From Sinorhizobium fredii USDA 205 (GTDB lineage: Bacteria; Pseudomonadota; Alphaproteobacteria; Rhizobiales; Rhizobiaceae): a DNA stretch of 64,000 nucleotides. The notes beneath the pieces were generated by a model that was not told the DNA's origin, did no database searches, and saw only the letters and a list, made by a program, of their open reading frames with translations. Below, one piece after another: positions 28,986 to 37,959 of this stretch (positions within the stretch are counted from its first letter, which is position 1; the number at the start of each line of letters is the position of its first letter). The DNA lies in assembly GCF_001461695.1 (NCBI RefSeq), contig NZ_AUTC01000077.1, positions 1-64,000 on the forward strand, read 5' to 3'. The position numbers were made by a program, and so were the translations under genes.

Positions 28986-30275
28986 TCATGCCGGCATGAA
29001 TGATGCCGGAACGAAGGAACCGAGCATGAAGTAGCCGAGGGCGCCGGCGGAGATCGCAACGACGGTCGCCACCGCAAGCGTGACCGCGTAAGGTCCTTTG
29101 CCGCCCGCTGTGAAGGCCAACACGACTTTTGTGAGCAGATTGACCACAACGGCGATCAGGATGGCCGCAACGGCGGTGGTGATATCGACCGTGGTTCCGG
29201 TGAGGCGCGCCGTCGAGAGCGTGATGGCATCGAGGTCCATCAGGCCCGATACGGCGGCGACGGCAAAGAGCATGGTTGCGCCGATCCTGTCGACCAGGAC
29301 CTTTGAAGCCACGATCACGGCGCCCAGCAAGGCGCCGAAACGCAGCACCTCGCCCAGTTCGAACGGATTGTCGAGATGGAGATCCGGTGCGCCCTTCTTG
29401 CTGGAGTCACGAAGGATGACGACCACACTGGCAGCCAGCATGATCAATACCGCCGGAACGAGCGCAATCGCTAGCGGCACGAGCAGAATCGGCGCCAAGG
29501 CCGCACCGATGACGAGGACGCGGATGAGCGACAGGGCGCCGGCTATCGCCGCGCCGGACGCCAGTCGCCGGGCACTCTCCGGCGCCTCCGCGGCGAAGCG
29601 CGCGAAAGAAAGCGTCAGCGCGGTCGAGGAAACCAGGCCGCCGGCCGCGCCGGCGAACAGAATGCCGCGACCGGGGCCGGCAACGCGGATGGCGACATAG
29701 CCGGCAAATGAGATGGCGGCGATCGTAATCGTCAACAGCCACAGTTCGAATGGGTTGAGTATATTCCACGGATCAACCGTCTCGTTCGGGAGCAGTGGCA
29801 GGGCGACCAAGGTCATGGCGAGAAGAACGAGAGCGGCCCGCAGCTCGAGCCAGGTCAACTGCCGCAGGAAAGTGTGGAGGCTGCGCTTGGCGGCAAGCAG
29901 CGCGGTTGTCGCGACGCTGCCGGCTGCGGCGACCCGCACGTCACCGACGACCGCTGTCGCACCCAACGCAAAGACGAGGAGAGCCGCGACGACCGTTGTA
30001 ACGCCGAAATCCTCTTCTTCCTTTGCCTCGCGCATTCTGAACAGGACGAAGGCGGCGCCGAACAGCAGCATCAGGACCGCCGGCGCGACCGGACCTGCAA
30101 GCGTCTGAAGGTAACCGGCAAGTCCGCCAAGAAAGCCGGAGAGCCCGAAGGTCCGGATGCCCGCAGTTCTTCCGCCCGAGCGCTCGTCACGCTCCTGCCA
30201 GCCTCTCTCGCATCCGACGAGAAGGCCGACAGAGAATGCGACACCGAGACGCTGGAAGACTTCGACAAGTTCCAT
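28986..30275 (-). CDS. MgtC/DUF4010 family membrane protein
   Basis: A 429-residue protein with about ten to twelve membrane helices. The N-terminal segment FSVGLLVGCERGWQERD, followed by RTFGLSGFLGGLAGYL, is the MgtC/SapB motif, and the rest corresponds to DUF4010. The function is unknown; MgtC relatives affect Mg2+ homeostasis and intracellular survival. The start at 30275 gives the family N-terminus. It stands alone between genes transcribed in the same direction. Confidence 0.85.
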   Translation of the reverse strand: MELVEVFQRLGVAFSVGLLVGCERGWQERDERSGGRTAGIRTFGLSGFLGGLAGYLQTLAGPVAPAVLMLLFGAAFVLFRMREAKEEEDFGVTTVVAALLVFALGATAVVGDVRVAAAGSVATTALLAAKRSLHTFLRQLTWLELRAALVLLAMTLVALPLLPNETVDPWNILNPFELWLLTITIAAISFAGYVAIRVAGPGRGILFAGAAGGLVSSTALTLSFARFAAEAPESARRLASGAAIAGALSLIRVLVIGAALAPILLVPLAIALVPAVLIMLAASVVVILRDSSKKGAPDLHLDNPFELGEVLRFGALLGAVIVASKVLVDRIGATMLFAVAAVSGLMDLDAITLSTARLTGTTVDITTAVAAILIAVVVNLLTKVVLAFTAGGKGPYAVTLAVATVVAISAGALGYFMLGSFVPASFMPA

Positions 30276-30345
30276 TCGAGGAAATTAGGATTTCGCCGCG
30301 CAGGAGCAAGAGCGTCCCCCGGATCCGCGATGTCAGCTTCAGATC

Positions 30346-31170
30346 CTAAAGAAAGCGTGCGATCACCAATTGCCCGGCAATCGGTTCGCCTTCTTCCATC
30401 CGCACGGTGATGTCGGTCACCTCGACGATCTCGAACCCGGTCGCCGTGAGCCGATCGCGCAGATAGGCTTCCGAATGGGCGAAACGCTGGTGCGGGCCGA
30501 CCATGAAGGGTTTGCCGGCAAATGTCTCTTCGGGAAGAGTTTCGCTGGAGAAGATCAAAAGGCCGCCCGGTACGAGGTTGTCGACGGCGCCGAAGAACAG
30601 GGCCTCCAGCGCGCCCATATAGGGCAGCACATCGGTGGCGACGATCAGGTCGAACGGCGCTTCTTCATTGTCGTCGAGGAAATCGATCGCTTCGGCGACG
30701 TAGAGCGTCTCGTAGAGGTCCTTCTCATGGGCGATCTCGACCATGTTCTCGGAAAGGTCGATGCCGGTGATGTCCTCTGCCAGATCGCGCAATGCGCCGC
30801 CGGTCAGACCCGTGCCGCAGCCGAGATCGAGTATCCGCTTGAAGGATCCGAGATCCAAAGCCTGGACGCGCTGGCGGACGAGCAGCGGCACGCAATAGCC
30901 GAGCTGATCGACAAGCACATTGTCGAAGACGTCTGCATGCTGATCGAAAAGGGTTGCGACATAGGCATCCGGGGCCTTGAACGGCGTCTCGCCCCGTCCC
31001 ATCGAGGCAAGCCGGACCGAAGCGCCTCCGTGATCGTCGGGATCGAGGTCCAGCACCTCGCGGTAAGCTGCCGCGGCGGCGTCGAAGTTGCCGGACTTTT
31101 CCAGGGAAAGGGCGCGGTTATAGGCTTCCGCCAGCGCTTCCTCGTCGATCTTTTTGTTCTTTTGCGTCAT
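30346..31170 (-). CDS. SAM-dependent methyltransferase with TPR N-terminus
   Basis: A 274-residue protein. The first 50 residues contain a TPR-like helix pair (EALAEAYNRALSLEKSG). The rest is a class I methyltransferase with ILDLGCGTGLTGG for SAM binding and VATDVLPYMG as motif IV. The substrate is unknown. The ATG at 31170 is the first in frame. It is divergent from the DUF2270 gene. Confidence 0.85.
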   Translation of the reverse strand: MTQKNKKIDEEALAEAYNRALSLEKSGNFDAAAAAYREVLDLDPDDHGGASVRLASMGRGETPFKAPDAYVATLFDQHADVFDNVLVDQLGYCVPLLVRQRVQALDLGSFKRILDLGCGTGLTGGALRDLAEDITGIDLSENMVEIAHEKDLYETLYVAEAIDFLDDNEEAPFDLIVATDVLPYMGALEALFFGAVDNLVPGGLLIFSSETLPEETFAGKPFMVGPHQRFAHSEAYLRDRLTATGFEIVEVTDITVRMEEGEPIAGQLVIARFL

Positions 31171-31378
31171 GCGCGCTTCTTACGACCGCGGGAGGCCTTT
31201 GGCAATCGCCTCTCGGCGGCCGTCCTTACTTGCCATTTCGTTTCCTCATGCGGGGCCGGTGGGACAGAGCACATTTAGCATTTGCTCAAGAAATCGGTGG
31301 TGCCTTGCCTGGCGGGATTTATCCGCAAGGCAATTGGAGTCATGATCATGAAAAGGATGAGAAATCGGGAGGATGCCG

Positions 31379-32104
31379 ATGTCTGCTGATCTGAGCCCGC
31401 TGACATTGGAAACGGAGGTGCCGGAGAGGCACGGTCCGCCCCTGCCGCAGACGTCGCAGGAGACGATCAACACAATCGTGCACTACTACCGCGGCGAACT
31501 GGGGCGGATGGCCGGCTGGCGCGATCGCATCGACCGCACGTCCAACTGGGCAATCACTGTCGTCGCGGCAATGCTTTCCGTGTCGCTGTCGACGCCGTCC
31601 TCGCACCACGGCGTGCTGCTCTTTGCGATACTGCTGATCACCTTGCTTCTGTTGATCGAAGCCAGACGCTACCGCTTCTTCGATGTCTATCGCGCCCGCG
31701 TGCGGCAACTCGAGCGCGGCTATTTCGCACAGATCCTCGCCCCGGAAGGCACGCAGAGTTTCAAGTGGTCGGCGGCGATTGCCAAAAGCCTTCGCAGGCC
31801 AGCCTTCCTGATGACCTACAAGGAGGCGGTTTGCCGACGGCTGCAGCGCAACTATTGTTGGATGTACCTGATCCTGCTGCTCGCCTGGACGCTGAAGATA
31901 TCGTCGCCGAAGATGTCGTCCAACGGCGTTCCTTTCGGCCATGTCCGTTCTTGGACGGACTTTACCGAGAATGCCGCTCTGGGCCTCCTGCCAGGCTGGA
32001 GCGTCATGATTGGCGTTGCGCTCTTCTACGGCGTCGTCCTCTACGGGTCGCTTCACAAGGAAGCCCACGAGGGCGAACTTGCCCATGGCGAGGTGCATGT
32101 CTGA
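31379..32104 (+). CDS. DUF2270 membrane protein
   Basis: A 241-residue protein with an N-terminal cytosolic part (TINTIVHYYRGELGRM), two central helices, then RARVRQLERGYFAQIL and two further C-terminal helices. This pattern is DUF2270, of unknown function. Of two close ATGs I choose 31379, which has GGGAGG 6 bases upstream; the first at 31373 abuts it. A TGCCTTGC/GCAAGGCA palindrome lies in the leader at 31301-31332. Confidence 0.85.
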   Translation: MSADLSPLTLETEVPERHGPPLPQTSQETINTIVHYYRGELGRMAGWRDRIDRTSNWAITVVAAMLSVSLSTPSSHHGVLLFAILLITLLLLIEARRYRFFDVYRARVRQLERGYFAQILAPEGTQSFKWSAAIAKSLRRPAFLMTYKEAVCRRLQRNYCWMYLILLLAWTLKISSPKMSSNGVPFGHVRSWTDFTENAALGLLPGWSVMIGVALFYGVVLYGSLHKEAHEGELAHGEVHV

Positions 32105-32140
32105 GCGCGCCGGACAGCGCGGGACGTAATAGCGAAATTC

Positions 32141-32407
32141 TCAGTGCAGAATGAGTTCGCCCTTGAGCGCCCGCCATTCCGTCGCCGATATGAGCTTGCG
32201 ATGCACATAGCGGACCGAATGCAGCGGTCCGTCCAGCTTCTCCTGCCAGAACCTGAGAAAGCTCCGCATTTCGGGAAAGTCCGGGGCGATATCGTAGTGC
32301 TGCCAGATATAGGTCTGCAACAGGGCGGGATGGTCGGGCATCCGGTAGAGTATCTGAGCCGTCGTCAGGCCATACCCGTTGAGCTGCAGTTCCATGTCGT
32401 TCGTCAT
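32141..32407 (-). CDS. usg: Usg family protein
   Basis: An 88-residue protein with motifs LNGYGLTTAQILYRMPDHP and FLRFWQEKLDGP that define the Usg family, named for a gene beside tryptophan biosynthesis genes in Caulobacter. The function is unknown. The ATG at 32407 follows GAGGT and is preferred over 32428. It is convergent with the DUF2270 gene. Confidence 0.88.
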   Translation of the reverse strand: MTNDMELQLNGYGLTTAQILYRMPDHPALLQTYIWQHYDIAPDFPEMRSFLRFWQEKLDGPLHSVRYVHRKLISATEWRALKGELILH

Positions 32408-32503
32408 CAAGGACCTCGCTTCCAACAAAGGTTGGTCCCTATGATGAAGCGCTTGATTTGTTAATCAAGACCTAATATTGGCGTAGCGTTGGAGATTAAC
32501 TCG

Positions 32504-32547
32504 AAAAAACAAGGACTTGGCAGCAAGAGGTGGTGAGTGCTGCCAAG
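32504..32547 (-). terminator. Terminator after the amino-acid permease operon
   Basis: CTTGGCAGCA (32516-32525) and TGCTGCCAAG (32538-32547) form a perfect 10-bp stem; on the minus strand it is followed by TCC TTG TTTTTT. It marks the end of the hisJQM-like operon right after the second permease. Confidence 0.82.
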
Positions 32548-32572
32548 TCTGCTTGCTACGCGGCGTTGCGCC

Positions 32573-33402
32573 TCAGCGCTTGAGATGACGCGTCAACCGC
32601 GCTTCGATCCAGGCCCAGATATTGCGCAGCAACTCTACGATCAGGAGATACAGCACCGCCGCCCAGACATACATCTGGAAGTCGAATGTGCGGGAAAAGG
32701 CGCGCCGGGTCTCTCCCATCAGGTCGAAGACGGTAACGATCGCGACGATAGCCGAGCCCTGATCATCAGGATGATCTCGTTGCCATAGGGGCGCAGTGCC
32801 ACGATCATCGCCTGCGGCAGGATGACCTTGAAGAAGGCAATGCGCTCCGGCAGGCCCAGGGCGGCCGCCCCCTCATGCTGGCCGCGCGGCACGCTCTCGA
32901 TGGCGCCGCGCAGGATTTCCGCCTGATAGGCGGCGGTATTCAGCGTGAAGGTGAAGAGCGCGCAGTTCCAGGCGTCGCGGAAAAACCACCAAAGGCCGAT
33001 CGATTCGAGCTGCGGCCGGAAGCTGCCGAGACCGTAATAAACGAGGAAGAGCTGGGCAATCAGCGGCGTGCCGCGGAAGAAATAGACGTAGATATAGGCA
33101 ATCCAGGACCAGAACCTGTTCTTCGACATGCGCCCGAGCACGACGGGGAACGACAGGACGGCCCCCATCGGGATCGAAGAGATGACGAGGATCAGCGTCA
33201 CGCCGAGACCGGAGAGGAAGCTCGGTCCGTAGCGCGAGAATTTCTCCGGGTCCCAGCCGTTCACGATTGTCAGGAAGATGCCGACGGCGAAGGCCAGCCA
33301 AACGCCGAGGGCGACGCTGCCGAAGAAGCGAGCGAGCGTGTAGGGCTTCGGCGGGGCGGGCGGCGGCGCTTGCGGTGGAATCATCGTTTCGGCAATGCTC
33401 AT
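32573..33402 (-). pseudogene. HisM-type amino-acid permease, frameshifted
   Basis: The first 213 or so residues read as a normal HisM/ArtM permease (MSIAETMIPP start, GTPLIAQLFLVYYGLG, GAAALGLPERIAFFKVILPQA). At 32760/32761 one base is missing: the minus strand reads ATCAGGGCTCG where ATCAAGGGCTCG would keep frame. The read frame ends at 32719 (227 aa). Shifting by one base restores AIVAIVTVFDLMGETRRAF and continues to a stop at 32573, total 276 residues, the family size. The last membrane helix and C-terminal part are lost. It is either a real mutation or a sequencing error. It overlaps the previous permease by ATGA. Confidence 0.85.
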
Positions 33403-34202
33403 CGGCGCATCTCCGCACGTTTGGTGGAGCGCTCGAGCGCCGAGAATACGACGGACGATATCATCGCCAGGACGAGGAACAGGACGCAGGCAACGCCGAA
33501 GAACTGAAAGGCCTGCTTGGTCATGCGCGCCGCGATGCCCGTCTGGCGAAGAATGTCGGGCAGGCCGACGACCGAAACGAGGGCCGTATCCTTGAGCAGC
33601 GCCATCCAGAGATTGCCGAGACCGGGAAGCGCGATGCGTATGAGCTGCGGCAGGATAATGAGCCGCATCGTCTTGCCGCGGTGAAAGCCGAGGGCATCGC
33701 CCGCTTCGTATTGGCCCTGCGGAATGGCCTTGAAGGCGGAAAGCAACACCTCCGAGCAATAGGCGGAGAAAACGACGCCGAGCGCGATCATGCCGGCGAC
33801 AAAGGCATTGATCTCGATAGGCTCCTCATAACCGAGCGTCGCGAGAAACTGCTGCACCAGGATCTGCAGGCCGTAATAGACGATGAAGAGCGTCAGGAGT
33901 TCCGGAAGGCCGCGAAAGATCGTCGTGTAGATGTTGGCCGACAACCGCAGCGATCTTTCCGATGATTGCTTGGCAAGGGCGATGAAAAAGCCGATCGCCA
34001 GTCCGAGGGGCAGGGTGGCTATCGCGAGGCTCGCGGTCACGAGGAAGCCGTAGGCGATCTCGTCGCCCCAGCCGCTATCGCCGCACGCCAGGAGCGTGCC
34101 GGACGCGAACCAACGAAAGATCCCGGCCGGCCCGCAGAACGGATCGATGATCGAAAGGATCCCGGCTGTACCGGAATAAATGGCGGCAGATAGTCCGCTC
34201 AT
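33399..34202 (-). CDS. Amino-acid ABC transporter permease (HisQ type)
   Basis: A 267-residue inner-membrane permease of the polar amino-acid uptake family (HisMQ/PAAT). Motifs TTIFRGLPELLTLFIVYYGLQ and the EAA loop EAGDALGFHRGKTMRLIILPQ are present. It pairs with the next permease, whose start overlaps its stop, and with the binding protein upstream. A terminator-like hairpin and a RIME-like repeat separate it from that binding protein gene. Confidence 0.92.
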   Translation of the reverse strand: MSGLSAAIYSGTAGILSIIDPFCGPAGIFRWFASGTLLACGDSGWGDEIAYGFLVTASLAIATLPLGLAIGFFIALAKQSSERSLRLSANIYTTIFRGLPELLTLFIVYYGLQILVQQFLATLGYEEPIEINAFVAGMIALGVVFSAYCSEVLLSAFKAIPQGQYEAGDALGFHRGKTMRLIILPQLIRIALPGLGNLWMALLKDTALVSVVGLPDILRQTGIAARMTKQAFQFFGVACVLFLVLAMISSVVFSALERSTKRAEMRR

Positions 34203-34265
34203 GCCGTTACGTTCCCCTGGTCATTCTTATTGGCGCCGAAGGCGCTTAGTATTGTTTTTCTTGTC

Positions 34266-34302
34266 AAACAAAAACGGCGGAAGGGCAAGCCCATCCGCCG
34301 TT
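34266..34302 (-). terminator. Intercistronic terminator/attenuator
   Basis: AACGGCGGA (34273-34281) pairs with TCCGCCGTT (34294-34302), with an inner GGGC/GCCC, followed by TTTTTGTTTG on the minus strand. It lies between the binding-protein gene and the permeases, so only part of transcription should continue into the permeases. Confidence 0.78.
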
Positions 34303-34341
34303 GCATTCTCTTCATCAACCGAGACTTTCTCGGCATCACTG

Positions 34342-34445
34342 CTGCAGCGCCGCGCGCCCTATCAGGCGCGCAAAGGTCGCTGTAGCACTTTGAATTGCTG
34401 CATGTCTTCGTCCTTAAATCGAGGTCGATTTAAGGAGACATGCAG
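34342..34445. repeat. RIME-like repeat, copy 3
   Basis: CTGCAGCG (34342) pairs with CGCTGTAG (34378-34385) with one mismatch; CACTTTGAATTG follows, then CTGCATGT and a perfect CCTTAAATCGA/TCGATTTAAGG palindrome, ending ACATGCAG at 34445. It has the same orientation as copy 2. It lies inside the amino-acid transporter operon. Confidence 0.82.
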
Positions 34446-34471
34446 TAGATCGTCGCGGGAGACGCGGGCGA

Positions 34472-35254
34472 TCAGCTGCCGTAGACGTCGAAGGGGAAGT
34501 ACTTTTCGTTGATTTCCTTGTACTTGCCGTTGGCGCGGATGGCTTCGATCGCCTTGTTGAACTTCTCGCGCAGTGCATCGTCGCCCTTGCGAACGGCGAT
34601 GCCGGCGCCTTCGCCGTTGATCACCGGGTCGACCGGCAGCGTGCCGAGCAACTTGCAGCAAGCGCCATCTTCGCTCTTCAGCCATTCGGAGAGCACGACG
34701 ACGTCGTCGATGACCGCGTCGACGCGGCCGTTCGCGATATCGAGCTTGTACTCATCGGCGGTCGGGTAAAGCTTGATCTCCGCGCCCTTCATATGCGCTT
34801 CCGCATAGTTGGAATGGGTCGTGGAAGCCTGGGCGCCCAGAATCTTGCCTTGCAGGGCGGCTTCGGTCGCCTCGGTGATCGGCGAATCCTTCGGTACGAC
34901 GATCGCCGGCGGTGTGTTGTAGTACTTGTTGGTGAAATCGACCTTCTGCTTGCGTTCCTCGGTGATCGACATGGAGGCGATGATCGCGTCGAACTTCTTG
35001 GCGATCAGCGCCGGGATGATCCCTTCCCAGTCTTGCGTCACGAAGGTGCACTCGGCCTTCATTTCCTCACAAAGTGCCTTGGCGATGTCGACGTCGAAGC
35101 CCGTCAGCGAGCCATCCGCCGCGAGATTGTTGAAGGGCGGGTAAGCGCCCTCGGTGCCGATCACGACCTTTTCGCCCTCCGCCATGGCGGTGCCCGCCAT
35201 GAGCACGAAAACGGCAGCCGATGCGGCGGCTACCAGCCGTCTGGAAATACGCAT
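34472..35254 (-). CDS. Amino-acid ABC transporter binding protein (HisJ type)
   Basis: A 260-residue periplasmic protein with a signal peptide (MRISRRLVAAASAAVFVLMA..AMA). Type II binding fold with GTEGAYPPFN at the start of the mature part and GFDVDIAKALCEEM; the CC pair (GACCKLL) is typical of lysine/arginine/ornithine-type proteins. Ligand specificity is not certain. The ATG at 35254 follows GAGAGGA. It is first in the operon; the terminator and RIME before the permeases should give more of this protein than of the membrane subunits. Confidence 0.9.
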   Translation of the reverse strand: MRISRRLVAAASAAVFVLMAGTAMAEGEKVVIGTEGAYPPFNNLAADGSLTGFDVDIAKALCEEMKAECTFVTQDWEGIIPALIAKKFDAIIASMSITEERKQKVDFTNKYYNTPPAIVVPKDSPITEATEAALQGKILGAQASTTHSNYAEAHMKGAEIKLYPTADEYKLDIANGRVDAVIDDVVVLSEWLKSEDGACCKLLGTLPVDPVINGEGAGIAVRKGDDALREKFNKAIEAIRANGKYKEINEKYFPFDVYGS

Positions 35255-35643
35255 GATTATCCTCTCTGTTGGCCGGCATCCGGTCTGTTCTTGTGCGCGG
35301 ATGCCAAATCGCGCCGGCGGGGGTTGCCGCCGGTTGCGGCGATATTCGTACGCTTTTCCGGTAAAAATCAACAGGAAAGCGGCGTCGCCCACCGCGAAAC
35401 CCGAAATGTTGTCCTCTTAAGCCGCATCGTTGAGGGGGCGGATGAACGATCCGTTCAGGAATGGTTAATGTCGGCTTCGATAGGCCTTTGGACGGAACCG
35501 ATCGGTGGCTGCGGAGTTCGACTACGGACTTTCGGCCGACACAAAAATGCCGGAACCACCGGTCATGGCCCTGTGCCGACGCGATGCGGCTTGAACTGTG
35601 GCGCGGCGCTCGAGGACGCCGGGCCACAAGAGGAAGGAAGACA
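35255..35643. other. Divergent promoter region (no gene)
   Basis: 389 bases between the HisJ-type gene and the OmpA-family gene. Stop codons break all frames of use. It should hold both promoters. I see no repeat or RNA gene. Confidence 0.6.
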
Positions 35644-37830
35644 ATGTCCATTCGATCCAAACTTTTCGCAACGGTTGCCTTGCCCGTTTTCGTGGCTTCC
35701 CTTGCGGTCCAACCAGCGCTTGCCGACAGCCTGATGGCGCCGTTCGAAGTCGCGCAGGAAGGCACCGAACAGCCGTCGCCGGAAGATTTGCTGCTGCTGA
35801 AGAAGCGCAAGCAGCGTGCCGCCGAGGAGGAGTCCCAGGGACAGGCGGAAGAACAGCAGCCGCAGGCCGAAGAGCAGCAAGCGCCAAGGCGTAAGAAGCG
35901 CCAGCAGCAGGCCGAGGAGCAGCAGCCTGCCGCCGAGGAAAGCGCCCCGCAGCAGGCCGAGGAGCAGGCTCCAAGACGCAAGAAGCGCCAGCAACAGGCC
36001 GAAGAGCAGCAGCCGGCGGCCGAAGAGGCTGCTCCGCAGCAGGCCGAAGAGCAGGCTCCAAGGCGCAAGAAGCGCCAGCAACAGGCCGAGGAGCAGCAGC
36101 CCGCCGCCGAGGAGAGCGCCCCGCAGCAGGCCGAGGAGCAGGCTCCAAGGCGCAAGAAACGCCAGCAACAGGCCGAGGAGCAGCAGCCCGCCGCCGAGGA
36201 GAGCGCTCCGCAGCAGGCGGAAGAGCAGGCTCCCACCCGCAAGAAGCGCCAGCAACAAGCCGAAGAACTGCAGCCCGCGGCCGAGGAAAGCGCCCCGCAG
36301 CAGGCTGAAGAGCAGGCCCCGACCCGCAAGAAACGTCAGCAACAGGCCGAGGAGCAGCGCCAAACCGACGAGCAAAAGGCTGCCCAGCAGCCGGCCGTCG
36401 TTCCTGAAGGCGGAACGACCGCCGAGCAGCCGGCGACGGAGGCTCCAGCCCAGCAGACGGGCGAGGGCGAGCAGCAGCCGGTTCCGGGTGCGGAACAGCC
36501 GGCAACGGCGGAAGGCGAGCAGTCCCAAGGGCAGCCCGCTCCCGAAGTCGTCGACGAGCGCACGACGGAAGAAAAGCAGAAGGTCGCCGAGGATCCGGCG
36601 GCGTCCGACGAGACCGTTGTGCTTCCCGTCGAAAAGGGTGCGGCCGTGCTCGACAGCGACAAGGACGCCGACAATGCCGGCGGCAACCAGTCGCGCGAGG
36701 CCCGGCGCAAGCAGCGCGAGGAACTGCGCGCCAAGCAGGAAAGCGTAGCTGCTCCCACCGACGATGCTTCTGCGCAGGCACAGGCGGCGATCCCCGTCGA
36801 GAGCAAGGAGGAACTTTCGCAACGGATCGAGGCCGTGCTGAAGGAGGAGGGCGCGCGGGTCGAGGAAGCGCCGGCCTTTGCCGTGCCGGAAACGACCAAC
36901 ATCGTCAACAACACGGTCATCAATAACACGGTGATCAACAACACGACCGTCAATAACGTTACGGAGAACAATGTGACGGAAGTGCAGGTCGTCGAACAGG
37001 TTGACGATCGCGTGATCCTCGGCGTTGGCGATCGCATCTTCGTCAGGGGCGACGATCGGCCGCGTCTGCGGCAGAATTCGGAAGAGTCGTACTACGACAA
37101 TCTTTCAGGCGGCCGCGTCCGCGAAACGATCGTTCGCCCCGGCGGCTACCAGATCGTCACCGTCTATAATCGTTACGGCGATATCCTGACGCGCACGCGC
37201 GTCGATAGGAACGGCGATGAATATGTGATGATGTACACGCCGGAATACGAAGATGACCGGCCGGCGATCGTCGACGTCGGCTACGAACTGCCGCCGATGC
37301 GTCTTGGCATACCGGTCGACGAGTATATCGTCGATGTGGCCGAAGATCCGGACCGGGACTACTACGAGTTCCTGTCCGAGCCGCCGGTCGAGCAAGTCGA
37401 GCGCGTCTACACCATCGATGAGGTTCGCAATTCCGCGCGCCTGCGCGACAAGGTTCGTCGTATCGATCTCGACACCATCGAATTCGCCACCGGCAGTGCC
37501 GAGGTGTCGATGACACAGGCCAAGACGCTTCGCAATGTCGCGGACGCAATGAGCAAGGTGCTCGAGAAGGATCCGGGCGAAACCTTCTTCATCGAGGGCC
37601 ACACGGATGCCGTCGGCTCCGACCGATCGAATCTGGTGCTCTCCGACGAGCGTGCCGAGTCTGTCGCGGTGCTGTTGACCGAGGTCTATGGCGTCCCGGC
37701 CGAAAACCTGGTGACCCAGGGCTATGGCGAGCGGTTCCTGAAGATCCGCACGCCGGAGGCTGAACAGGAGAACCGCCGCGTGACGATCCGCCGTGTCACC
37801 CCGCTGGTACGCCCGGTAGCGCAGCGATAA
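35644..37830 (+). CDS. OmpA-family protein with 29-residue tandem repeats
   Basis: A 728-residue envelope protein. Signal peptide ending in ALA at about residue 29. A low-complexity Gln/Glu/Lys/Arg region contains five full 29-residue repeats (residues 80-224) plus a partial sixth, each beginning AP(R/T)RKKRQQQAEE. A second Glu/Gln-rich stretch follows, then an NNTVINNT-type Asn-rich strip near residue 420, and a C-terminal OmpA domain (about 610-725) with IEGHTDAVGSDRSN and the NRRVTIRR motif that binds peptidoglycan. The start at 35644 has GAGGAAGGAAG upstream. It is likely an outer-membrane or periplasmic protein tethered to the cell wall; the repeat's role is unknown. Confidence 0.88.
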   Translation: MSIRSKLFATVALPVFVASLAVQPALADSLMAPFEVAQEGTEQPSPEDLLLLKKRKQRAAEEESQGQAEEQQPQAEEQQAPRRKKRQQQAEEQQPAAEESAPQQAEEQAPRRKKRQQQAEEQQPAAEEAAPQQAEEQAPRRKKRQQQAEEQQPAAEESAPQQAEEQAPRRKKRQQQAEEQQPAAEESAPQQAEEQAPTRKKRQQQAEELQPAAEESAPQQAEEQAPTRKKRQQQAEEQRQTDEQKAAQQPAVVPEGGTTAEQPATEAPAQQTGEGEQQPVPGAEQPATAEGEQSQGQPAPEVVDERTTEEKQKVAEDPAASDETVVLPVEKGAAVLDSDKDADNAGGNQSREARRKQREELRAKQESVAAPTDDASAQAQAAIPVESKEELSQRIEAVLKEEGARVEEAPAFAVPETTNIVNNTVINNTVINNTTVNNVTENNVTEVQVVEQVDDRVILGVGDRIFVRGDDRPRLRQNSEESYYDNLSGGRVRETIVRPGGYQIVTVYNRYGDILTRTRVDRNGDEYVMMYTPEYEDDRPAIVDVGYELPPMRLGIPVDEYIVDVAEDPDRDYYEFLSEPPVEQVERVYTIDEVRNSARLRDKVRRIDLDTIEFATGSAEVSMTQAKTLRNVADAMSKVLEKDPGETFFIEGHTDAVGSDRSNLVLSDERAESVAVLLTEVYGVPAENLVTQGYGERFLKIRTPEAEQENRRVTIRRVTPLVRPVAQR
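35881..36360 (+). repeat. 87-bp tandem repeat inside the OmpA-family gene
   Basis: Full units start at 35881, 35968, 36055, 36142 and 36229; a partial sixth starts at 36316. Each full unit is 87 bases (29 codons). Units 2 to 4 are close to identical; unit 5 changes Arg to Thr in APRRKK. Such repeats can expand or contract by slippage without breaking the frame. Confidence 0.9.
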
Positions 37831-37858
37831 GTCGCTCAGCAGTTCGCTAAACGGAAAT

Positions 37859-37887
37859 CGGGGCCGGGCAACCGGCCCCGTTTTTTG
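37859..37887 (+). terminator. Rho-independent terminator after the OmpA-family gene
   Basis: CGGGGCCGG and CCGGCCCCG form a perfect 9-bp stem with a GCAA loop, followed by TTTTTTG. Confidence 0.92.
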
Positions 37888-37959
37888 TTTGCGCCTGTTG
37901 CAAAAGGCAGCACGAGCACTGCCGGAGGCGCAACAGCACCTGGACCGCTTGCGGAAGAA

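Noticed and set aside
32461..32475. TTAA-N7-CTAA, a near CtrA box upstream of usg
   Set aside because: One mismatch in a short AT-rich tract; such matches occur by chance and no second site supports it.
35522..36822. Two long minus-strand frames (419 codons each) opposite the OmpA-family repeats
   Set aside because: They arise from the repeat's composition on the other strand: Leu/Arg-rich or Pro-rich runs without start context or domains.
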